Shown here: positions 1 through 6,411 of the stretch, piece by piece
Numbering within the stretch: the first letter of the stretch is position 1
Layout of the letters: each line of letters begins with the position of its first letter
DNA from: Chitinophagaceae bacterium
GTDB taxonomy: Bacteria; Bacteroidota; Bacteroidia; Chitinophagales; Chitinophagaceae
Length of the DNA: 7,297 nt
Assembly (NCBI GenBank): GCA_020853515.1
Contig: JADYYU010000233.1
Coordinates: 1 to 7,297, forward strand
Reading direction: 5' to 3'
Notes under the pieces: model-generated
Seen by the model: the letters and a program-made list of their open reading frames with translations, nothing else
Database searches by the model: none
Told to the model about the DNA's origin: nothing
Program-made: the position numbers and the translations under genes

Positions 1-138
1 CACTCACTGCCCCCCAATACAATTGTGACAGCAACAAAACCTTTGTCCGCTTTGACCTGCAGGGCAATGCACCCTGGACGTTTAACTATACAAAAGATGG
101 CAATCCACTGCAAATAACAACAAATTCAGACAGTATCG
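1..138 (+). repeat. Near-identical direct repeat, copy 1
   Basis: Positions 1-138 match 496-633 with three differences that I count by eye (at 83, 119 and 126). The copy begins at the window edge, so the identical tract may extend further left. The near-identity at the nucleotide level points to recent duplication or gene conversion inside the repeat gene. Confidence 0.92.
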
Positions 139-1487
139 GGTTATATCTGAGCAATGGCTTGTACCAGTTTATTCAGCTAAGTGATGCCTATTGTACATCA
201 ACCATTAATCAGGGTTTTGCATTCAATTACAATCCGATCGACGCCCTGCTCAGCACACCGGCATATAGTTGCGACAGCAATAAAACAAGGATACAGTTTT
301 CATTGCAGGGAAACCCGCCGTTTGAAATTCATTATACAGAAAATGGGATCCCTGCAAGCATTTCCACCAACGCCAATAACTTAACACAGTATTTTGCAAA
401 TGGCAATTATGATTTTACAACCGTAAGCGATGCAACAGGCTGCGTGAAAAATATCAACCAGTCTTTCAACTTCAACTTCAATAACATCGGCTATTCACTC
501 ACTGCCCCCCAATACAATTGTGACAGCAACAAAACCTTTGTCCGCTTTGACCTGCAGGGCAATGCACCCTGGACGTTGAACTATACAAAAGATGGCAATC
601 CACTGCAAATAACCACAAATGCAGACAGTATCGCCTTGTATCTGCAAAATGGCCTTTATCAGTTTATTTCGTGTACCGATGCTTATTGTAGTATCAGCAT
701 TAATCAAACGTTCCAGTTCAACAAGGACAGTATCGGCATCCAACTCAGCACACCCGCATATAGCTGCGACAGTAACAAATCGCAAATCCACTTTAGCCTG
801 CTAGGCAACCCGCCTTTTGAGATTCGCTACATGGTGAACGGCAATCCGGTAACGATCACAACAAGTGATCACAACTATTCACAGTACTTCATTAATGGCA
901 ATTACAACTTTATAGATGTCAGCGATGCAACAGGCTGCACCAAAAATATCAATCTATCTTTCAACCTGAATTACAAATCCATTAATTATACCATGACAGC
1001 GCCGCTTTATAGCTGCGACAGCAATAAAAACAGGATACGTTTTGATTTGCTGGGGAACGCCCCATGGACACTTTCCTATACTAAAAATGCAGCGCCGTTA
1101 CAAATCGTAACTTATGCAGACAGTCTTGAACTGTATCTCGACAACGGCCTATATCAATTCATTCAGTGGAGTGATGCCTCCTGCTATGCAAATATCAACC
1201 AATCTTTCCTTTTCGATCAGGATAGTATCGGCATTCAACTCAGCACACCTTCATTCAATTGCGACAGCAATAAAACGCAGATGCAATTTGCACTACAGGG
1301 CAACCCGCCATTTACTATCCACTACACAGAGAATGGCATACCACAGTCGATCACAACAAATACTCAAAATATCACCCGCTACTTTACCAATGGCAATTAC
1401 AACTTCATAGACCTTACTGACGCAACGGGCTGCATGAAAAATATCGGTCAAAGTTTTAATTTCAATTTCAACCCACTCAGCTATACC
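3..1487 (+). repeat. 495-bp higher-order (two-unit) tandem repeat, three copies
   Basis: Two repeat subtypes alternate. One has GNAPWTL and a D-A-x-C end (82 residues); the other has GNPPF and a D-A-T-G-C end (83 residues). The first subtype recurs with its lead Cys codon at 24, 519, 1014 and 1509, and the second at 270, 765 and 1260, each time exactly 495 bp (165 residues) apart. This indicates that the doublet, not the single unit, was the duplicated block. A further first-subtype unit starts near 1488, but the strict alternation stops after it. Confidence 0.9.
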
Positions 1488-3689
1488 ATGACAGCGCCGG
1501 TTTATCATTGCGATAGCAATAAAACCTATATTCATTTTGACCTGCAGGGCAATGCACCTTATACCCTTTCTTATTTAATAAACGGACAGCCGCAACAAGT
1601 AAGCACAAATAACGGCTTCATTGATCTGTACCTGACGAACGGCACCTATGATTTTGTGCAAATTCAGGACAACACAAACTGCGTACAACTCATCAATCAA
1701 CCTTATACATTGAGTGCTCAGCCGATCTACGCAACGATTGCGCAACAATACTTTGACTGCGATTCCAATAAATACAGAATCGACCTGTCGCTGCAGGGAA
1801 ATGGCCCATGGACAGTTGAGTACAACAACGGTGTAATTTTTAATACAAGCGTCGCCGCCTCCCCTTTTATTAGCTTATTGTTACCGAATGGCAACTGGGT
1901 CATCAGCGGCATCAAAGATGCGACACAATGTGAATTTGTTTTAAATTACGCTGTTAATGTTAATTTCAACCCGCTCAGCGTCAGCACTGCAATTCCTGTA
2001 TATGACTGTGACAGCAACAAAACAAAAGTGCAGTTTACCCTAAGCGGAAATGCTCCCTGGACCATCCACTATACCGATCAAAATGCAGCGCAGACGTTTT
2101 CAGTGCAGACCTACAACCCCGCATTCACCTTGTATTTCAGCAATGGGCTCTATTTAATTACCGGCGTTCATGACAGTACGAACTGCCTGGTAACCCTTTC
2201 GCAAAATGTCAGCAATTTTTATACTGCACTAACTTATCTGCAAAATAATGCCGTGTACAACTGCGACTCCAACAAAATGCAGATCAACTATTCATTTACA
2301 GGTGATGCACCTTATACCCTTACATACAAAAATAATATTACGGGTATTATTTCGCAAACAAACTCCGTACTGCCTTCTGCGCACTTCTATCTGCCTGACG
2401 GCGATTACACAATACTGAGTGTTCAGGACTTAAAATGCGTAAAAACGATCGATGACACGGTGCATATTCACTATCCAAAGCTCATTTCATCGCTTTCACC
2501 GGCCGTCATTTCATGTGACTCCGGCAAGGTATTCGTCCGGCTGTCAACACCGCAGGGTAACGCTCCATATACATACAAATATTATTTCAACAATCAGTTA
2601 GTCAGCTTTACAACGCATGATACTGCTACAACATTATATTTGAATAACGGGCAATACTTTTTTGAGAATGTGACTGATTCGATGGGCTGCACAGTGATGT
2701 ATAATCAAAGTCTCAATGCATTTTATTTACCCTATCAATATCATGGGTTTACCAAAAAATACAATTGCGAAAAAGACAGTACCGAACTGAGTTTTGATGC
2801 CACTATATTTACGAAAACCTATATTGCATATACGTACAATGGCAGCTCCACTGACAGTTTCATAATCAATCCAAACGCCAACCATCTGTTTATTATACCT
2901 GATGGCAGCTACCACCTGCTTTATATTGCCGACTCGGCAGGCTGTCTGCAAAACATTAACCAACACATTGAAATAAAGGAAGAGCCGATTGCAGCCAGTT
3001 ATCAGATATCTCTTCATTGCGATATAAGAAAGTATAATTTTCAGTTTCAGCTACAGGGCAAAGCGCCATGGACCCTGATCTACAATTATAAAAATTTCAC
3101 GCAGAGTGAAATAATAACTGACAGTAATTATAGCTGGATGCGAGACGCTGGTATCTATTACCTGGCCTCCATCAGCGATAGTAACGGCTGCCGCCTCGAC
3201 ATCCAAAAATCAGAAACCCTCAAACCCTTCCTGAATGATTATCCGACACTCTATTATAAGAACTTCGCACTCCATACTATTGAAACGCCCTATCAGTACT
3301 TCTGGTACAAAGACAATCAACTGATCGACACCCTCTCAATCGCCAGCATCCCATCTTATGGCAATGGTATTTACAAAGTAAAAATTGTAGATGATTTAGG
3401 TTGTGATAATTGGTCAAATGAGCTGACACTTGACTATCCGGCTAATATCAATGTATTTCCGAATCCCGCCCGCACAGTAACCAATATAGTGATTAACGAC
3501 CCATTTGGTGATTACTGGCAATACCAGCTTTTTGACATGAGCGGCAAATTACTTACAGAAAAGATGGTTGAAACCCCCTCTGCGCAAATCGATATGACAA
3601 ATTACAGCAGCGGTGTTTACAGTCTGATCATCCGATATGAAAACCAATCTGCCAAGCAAAAAAATGTAGTGCGGCTGGTAAAAGATTAA
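3..3689 (+). CDS. Giant secreted Cys-repeat protein with C-terminal T9SS type A sorting domain (5' partial)
   Basis: The frame is open from the left edge to a TAA stop, giving 1228 visible residues; the true start and signal peptide lie upstream of the window. Thirteen tandem units of 82-85 residues follow one pattern: Y-x-CDSNK, then F-x-L-x-GN-x-P-W/F-T-L-x-Y, an NG-x-P turn, LY-x-x-NG-x-Y-x-F, and D-A-T-G-C or D-A-Y-C. Each unit carries two Cys about 60 residues apart. The layout (Cys, G-x-P, NG-x-Y, D-x-x-GC) resembles SprB-type and other Ig/PKD-like beta-sandwich repeats of gliding and adhesion proteins, but I cannot assign a family. After the repeats comes a diverged linker domain (about 3221-3440) with F-W-Y-K-D, G-N-G-I-Y and D-D-L-G-C motifs. 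The last 82 residues (from 3441) form a T9SS type A sorting domain: VFPNPA, LFDMSGKLL, SSGVYSLII and a Lys-rich end. Inference: a cell-surface or released filamentous adhesin exported by Sec and then T9SS. The secretion route is secure; the binding partner is unknown. Confidence 0.93.
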   Translation, partial: LTAPQYNCDSNKTFVRFDLQGNAPWTFNYTKDGNPLQITTNSDSIGLYLSNGLYQFIQLSDAYCTSTINQGFAFNYNPIDALLSTPAYSCDSNKTRIQFSLQGNPPFEIHYTENGIPASISTNANNLTQYFANGNYDFTTVSDATGCVKNINQSFNFNFNNIGYSLTAPQYNCDSNKTFVRFDLQGNAPWTLNYTKDGNPLQITTNADSIALYLQNGLYQFISCTDAYCSISINQTFQFNKDSIGIQLSTPAYSCDSNKSQIHFSLLGNPPFEIRYMVNGNPVTITTSDHNYSQYFINGNYNFIDVSDATGCTKNINLSFNLNYKSINYTMTAPLYSCDSNKNRIRFDLLGNAPWTLSYTKNAAPLQIVTYADSLELYLDNGLYQFIQWSDASCYANINQSFLFDQDSIGIQLSTPSFNCDSNKTQMQFALQGNPPFTIHYTENGIPQSITTNTQNITRYFTNGNYNFIDLTDATGCMKNIGQSFNFNFNPLSYTMTAPVYHCDSNKTYIHFDLQGNAPYTLSYLINGQPQQVSTNNGFIDLYLTNGTYDFVQIQDNTNCVQLINQPYTLSAQPIYATIAQQYFDCDSNKYRIDLSLQGNGPWTVEYNNGVIFNTSVAASPFISLLLPNGNWVISGIKDATQCEFVLNYAVNVNFNPLSVSTAIPVYDCDSNKTKVQFTLSGNAPWTIHYTDQNAAQTFSVQTYNPAFTLYFSNGLYLITGVHDSTNCLVTLSQNVSNFYTALTYLQNNAVYNCDSNKMQINYSFTGDAPYTLTYKNNITGIISQTNSVLPSAHFYLPDGDYTILSVQDLKCVKTIDDTVHIHYPKLISSLSPAVISCDSGKVFVRLSTPQGNAPYTYKYYFNNQLVSFTTHDTATTLYLNNGQYFFENVTDSMGCTVMYNQSLNAFYLPYQYHGFTKKYNCEKDSTELSFDATIFTKTYIAYTYNGSSTDSFIINPNANHLFIIPDGSYHLLYIADSAGCLQNINQHIEIKEEPIAASYQISLHCDIRKYNFQFQLQGKAPWTLIYNYKNFTQSEIITDSNYSWMRDAGIYYLASISDSNGCRLDIQKSETLKPFLNDYPTLYYKNFALHTIETPYQYFWYKDNQLIDTLSIASIPSYGNGIYKVKIVDDLGCDNWSNELTLDYPANINVFPNPARTVTNIVINDPFGDYWQYQLFDMSGKLLTEKMVETPSAQIDMTNYSSGVYSLIIRYENQSAKQKNVVRLVKD
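496..633 (+). repeat. Near-identical direct repeat, copy 2
   Basis: This is the partner of positions 1-138, offset by exactly one 495-bp doublet. Similarity falls off sharply after 633, although the protein repeat pattern continues. Confidence 0.92.
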
Positions 3690-3713
3690 GGGTGCGGTAC
3701 ACAAATTTAGTCA

Positions 3714-3744
3714 TTTGTAATATTGCATTCCTACTTTATATTTA
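3714..3744 (+). promoter_or_regulatory. Candidate Bacteroidota-type promoter for the asparaginase-cutC unit
   Basis: TTTG at 3714-3717 is followed after exactly 19 bp by TATATTTA at 3737-3744. The Bacteroidota housekeeping consensus is a TTTG-like -33 box, about 19 bp, then TAnnTTTG; only the last base of the -7 box differs here. It lies about 100 bp upstream of the GTG start of the asparaginase gene, in the only non-coding gap before it. This is a match by eye in A/T-rich DNA, so it is moderate evidence only. Confidence 0.4.
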
Positions 3745-3842
3745 CAGGTCCTAACATCTTTTCAGCAGCGCGATTACAGCTAAAATCAGTAAACAATTGC
3801 TGCAAGCGGATGTTTATCTATCAAAACACATAAAACACTACA

Positions 3843-4832
3843 GTGAACAGAAGAAAATTTGTAAAAACGATCGGCGCGCTGGCCCCTGCAGCAGCCTTTG
3901 TAAATAGTACATTTGGCAATCCATTGTCAAAGCAGGTCAAACCTATTGTTATTTCTACCTGGCAAGGGAATGTCAAAGCAAATGAAAAAGCCTGGGAGCA
4001 ACTGATGAATAATTTACCTGCACTCGAAGCTGTTCATCAGGGTGTGATGGTACCCGAAGCAGACCCCGATGATATGAGTGTGGGCTATGGCGGACTTCCT
4101 GACCGTGACGGCGTTGTAACTTTAGATGCCTGCATTATGGACCATCTGGGTAATATCGGTGCAGTCATGGCACTTGAAAATATCATACACGCCAGTTCGG
4201 TAGCAAGAGGGGTGATGGAAAAAACGCCTCATGTACAACTGGTAGGCGACGGAGCTTTGCAGTTTGCTTTAGAACAGGGTTTTAAAAAAGAAAATCTGCT
4301 GACAGAAAAATCAGTCGCTGCGTGGAAAGAATGGCTGAAAACATCACTGTACAATCCGATGACCACCGTGGAAGAAATTCAGAAATCGATCGAAAATAAC
4401 CATGATACCATTGGGATGCTTGCACTTGATCATCAGGGCAACCTGAGCGGCGCCTGCTCTACAAGTGGCATGGCCTACAAGCTGCATGGCCGTGTGGGCG
4501 ACTCTCCCATCATTGGCGCCGGTTTGTATGTAGATAATGAAATCGGAGCCGCTACCGCCACCGGTGTAGGCGAAGAGGTGGTGCGCATTTGTGGCAGTCA
4601 TACAATAGTAGAAGCCATGCGCTACGGTAAGAGCCCTGAAGAAGCCTGCAAATCTGCCGTTGAACGGTTAATTAAAATGAAAGGTGAAACCTATTGCAAA
4701 AAGGTACAGATCGGCTTTATTGCCGTAGACAAAAATGGCAATACCGGATGTTATTCCCTCCTGCCTAAATTTACCATGGCAGTGAGAGATCAGGTTGGCA
4801 GCAGGGTGATACAGGCAAAATCAATTTTCTGA
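3843..4832 (+). CDS. N4-(beta-N-acetylglucosaminyl)-L-asparaginase (glycosylasparaginase), exported
   Basis: This Ntn-hydrolase cleaves the GlcNAc-Asn bond left after proteolysis of N-linked glycoproteins (EC 3.5.1.26). The 329-residue precursor matches the bacterial enzyme as I recall it. It has STWQGN with substrate-site Trp40, SVGYGG-x-PDRDG, LDACIMD, VMEKTPH and LVGDGAL. The autocleavage site is His187-Asp188|Thr189, making Thr189 the nucleophile and N-terminus of a 141-residue beta chain. Thr207, Arg217, Asp220 (in GRVGDSP) and Thr240-Gly241 (in AATATG) sit at the spacing of the known active-site residues. Relative to the Flavobacterium enzyme there appear to be about eight extra residues just before the cleavage site. 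The N-terminus (NRRKFVKT, then a short hydrophobic Ala-rich stretch) is Tat-like, suggesting periplasmic export. The start is GTG: an in-frame TAA lies 9 bp upstream, and the next ATG would remove the signal and Trp40. cutC follows after 3 nt, probably in the same transcript. Confidence 0.96.
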   Translation: MNRRKFVKTIGALAPAAAFVNSTFGNPLSKQVKPIVISTWQGNVKANEKAWEQLMNNLPALEAVHQGVMVPEADPDDMSVGYGGLPDRDGVVTLDACIMDHLGNIGAVMALENIIHASSVARGVMEKTPHVQLVGDGALQFALEQGFKKENLLTEKSVAAWKEWLKTSLYNPMTTVEEIQKSIENNHDTIGMLALDHQGNLSGACSTSGMAYKLHGRVGDSPIIGAGLYVDNEIGAATATGVGEEVVRICGSHTIVEAMRYGKSPEEACKSAVERLIKMKGETYCKKVQIGFIAVDKNGNTGCYSLLPKFTMAVRDQVGSRVIQAKSIF

Positions 4833-4835
4833 TTA

Positions 4836-5567
4836 ATGTGCCAGAAATATATTTTAGAAATAGCCGCATTCAGTTTACCGGGTGCAATGCAAGCTGAAAA
4901 GGCCGGCGCGCAGCGCATAGAACTCTGCGACAATGCAGCAGATGGCGGCACCACACCCTCTTATGGAAGCCTCGTGATGGCCAGGCAGAAGATCCACATA
5001 CCTGTATTCCCTATCATCAGACCGAGAGGTGGAAATTTTGTTTACTCAAAGACTGAGTTTGAATGTATCAAAGAAGATATACTGCAATGCCGAAAATTAA
5101 ATTATCCCGGCATAGTAGTTGGATTTCTGGATAGCAAAGGTCATGTTGATACAAAAAAACTGAAAGCGGCTGTCAGGCTTGCAGGTCCCATGCAGGTAAC
5201 TTTTCACCGGGCCTTCGACCGCACCAGAAAACCTTTAAAAGCACTCGAAGAAATTATTGAATGTGGCTGCACCCGCATTCTCACAAGCGGTCAGTTTCCT
5301 TCCGTACAGGACGGCATCGACCATGTTAGAATTTTGACTGAGAAAGCGCAGGGCCGTATTATCATTATGCCCGGCAGTGGTCTCAACAGCAGCAATATTG
5401 CAGAAATAGCGCAGAATACAAATGCAGTTGAATTTCATACTGCAGCCAGAAAATCGCACCATAACAAAGCGGTATTTTCTCCTAAAACAATGCATGAAAA
5501 ATTGAGCTACACTTCGGTTGATCAAAAGGAAATTAAAAAAATATTGAAAGTACTCGCGAACATCTGA
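4836..5567 (+). CDS. cutC: CutC family protein (copper homeostasis protein CutC)
   Basis: This 243-residue protein has the usual CutC length and is a predicted cytoplasmic TIM barrel. Family motifs appear in order: RIELC (27-31), GGTTPS (37-42), IRPRGGNFVY (61-70), a G-F-L-D strand end (96-99), TFHRAFD (122-128), ILTSG (148-152), MPGSGLN (178-184) and E-F-H (199-201). CutC was named for copper tolerance in E. coli, but its biochemical activity is not settled, and the conserved pocket residues look more like those of a small-molecule enzyme. The ATG lies 3 nt after the asparaginase stop and in the same frame, with no separate leader, so translation is probably coupled. The pairing suggests a link to glycan or amino-sugar breakdown rather than to copper; that is inference. 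The gene ends with TGA and is convergent with the next gene, 44 bp away. Confidence 0.95.
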   Translation: MCQKYILEIAAFSLPGAMQAEKAGAQRIELCDNAADGGTTPSYGSLVMARQKIHIPVFPIIRPRGGNFVYSKTEFECIKEDILQCRKLNYPGIVVGFLDSKGHVDTKKLKAAVRLAGPMQVTFHRAFDRTRKPLKALEEIIECGCTRILTSGQFPSVQDGIDHVRILTEKAQGRIIIMPGSGLNSSNIAEIAQNTNAVEFHTAARKSHHNKAVFSPKTMHEKLSYTSVDQKEIKKILKVLANI

Positions 5568-5611
5568 TTTTGCTTCAGCTACTCATTTCAGTTACACCCT
5601 ATTCGGCTGTT

Positions 5612-6256
5612 TTACTCTTTCAAAAATATAGCCTTTAACGTGCCCCGCTCCGTACATGCAAGCACCGTATAAATCCCCGGCACTATGGATGTCAGATCGA
5701 TCGTTCCGTGACAGGAGTCCCTTTTGACTAACATTCCGCAAAAATTAAAAATCAGAATTTCATGCAACAGGGCGCCGTCCGGATCCGAAATAGACAACTG
5801 ATCGTGTACGGGATTTGGATATAAATTTAAACGCCCCTGTTGCTGAACATCAGCCACAGCCGTGGGAATCAACGCGATCGTTGTATCAAAAGCATCTTTA
5901 TTCTTTGTAGTGTCCTGTGCCGCCGAAACCCAATAGGACGAGATGCTGAGATAATCAGCCGTGGCAGGAAGCGGTTTTACTGTGATCGTATCAAGCGTTA
6001 CAGAACCACCCATAATGGCTACACCGGGATAACTATAATATAATTTCAAATAAAGGGTGTCATTCTGATTGTCCACCGCGTAGCCCTGCAGCCAATCTAC
6101 CGGTCCACCCGGCCCCCATTGAAAATAGGCCCCATACTCGAGCCAAACCGAATCTGCATTTACCAGCAGAATATTGGCATGGGTACTAAACCACACTTGT
6201 GCAGTGCCGGTTTTACAAAAAAACAGCAGTATTATCACGACCAGAATCTTTCTCAT
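5612..6256 (-). CDS. Small secreted protein with T9SS type A sorting domain, unknown N-terminal domain
   Basis: I chose the ATG at 6256 (214 residues) because it opens directly on a signal peptide: M-R-K, a hydrophobic core (ILVVIILLFF), then a T-G-T-A-Q cleavage region. The frame runs back to an ATG at 6364, but that adds 36 residues with no signal character. The mature N-terminal part (about 110 residues) is rich in Tyr, Trp, Gly and Asp-Thr and looks like a beta-rich extracellular domain. It contains an F-Q-W-G-P-G-G-P stretch and an L-Y-L-K-L-Y-Y strand. I do not recognise a family. The last 72 residues (143-214) form a T9SS sorting domain: LNLYPNP, ILIFNFCGMLV, a D-L-T-S turn, P-G-I-Y-T-V-L and a Lys-containing end. 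The protein should cross the inner membrane by Sec and the outer membrane by T9SS. Its terminator region is shared with the convergent cutC. Upstream it diverges from the DUF4920 gene across a 155-bp gap. Confidence 0.88.
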   Translation of the reverse strand: MRKILVVIILLFFCKTGTAQVWFSTHANILLVNADSVWLEYGAYFQWGPGGPVDWLQGYAVDNQNDTLYLKLYYSYPGVAIMGGSVTLDTITVKPLPATADYLSISSYWVSAAQDTTKNKDAFDTTIALIPTAVADVQQQGRLNLYPNPVHDQLSISDPDGALLHEILIFNFCGMLVKRDSCHGTIDLTSIVPGIYTVLACTERGTLKAIFLKE

Positions 6257-6411
6257 TGCAGATATATTTTTAAATGAAGATATTACAAATTCTGGTTCTG
6301 AATGCATTTCAGCGAATTTAATCGCCGCAGGATAAATCCATTTCAAAACAGCAGCGCGATGCATACATTTAAAATAATAATAATTACTTTTACAAAATTA
6401 AAATATTCAAT

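Larger units (their letters stand above)
3..3220 (+). repeat. Thirteen tandem 82-85 residue Cys repeats
   Basis: The first Cys codon of each unit lies at 24, 270, 519, 765, 1014, 1260, 1509, 1758, 2007, 2262, 2514, 2766 and 3018. Spacings are 246, 249, 246, 249, 246, 249, 249, 249, 255, 252, 252 and 252 bp, all multiples of three. The motif after the Cys is CDSNK in the first ten units, then CDSGK, CEKDS and CDIRK, so the units diverge toward the C-terminus. No unit is broken by a stop or frameshift, which suggests the whole array is under selection as protein. Confidence 0.93.

Noticed and set aside
159..161. TTG as the start of the giant repeat protein
   Set aside because: The frame is open to the left edge and positions 3-158 encode a normal repeat unit, so the gene starts upstream of the window.
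495..3017. Several long open frames on the minus strand and in other plus frames inside the repeat gene
   Set aside because: They recur with the repeat units, lack plausible starts or protein features, and are shadows of the coding frame.
1..3220. The repeat array as a CRISPR or non-coding satellite
   Set aside because: The period is 246-255 bp, always a multiple of three, with conserved protein motifs and no short spacer structure.
3701..3718. Inverted repeat ACAAAT/ATTTGT as a terminator after the giant gene
   Set aside because: The stem is 6 bp, mostly A/T, and no T-run follows; its right arm overlaps the candidate -33 promoter box.
5568..5611. Bidirectional terminator between cutC and the convergent T9SS gene
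   Set aside because: No G/C-rich hairpin with a T-run is visible in these 44 bp.
6257..6364. N-terminal extension of the minus-strand T9SS protein to the ATG at 6364
   Set aside because: The added 36 residues have no signal character, while the internal ATG at 6256 opens directly on a good signal peptide.
6385..6392. TACTTTTA on the plus strand as a -7 box for the DUF4920 gene
   Set aside because: It is one base off consensus and has no -33 box at the right distance; too weak to list.
6393..6400. TAATTTTG on the minus strand as a -7 box for the T9SS cargo gene
   Set aside because: The box matches TAnnTTTG, but no TTG lies at the expected 19-bp distance and the leader would be about 130 nt in very A/T-rich DNA.
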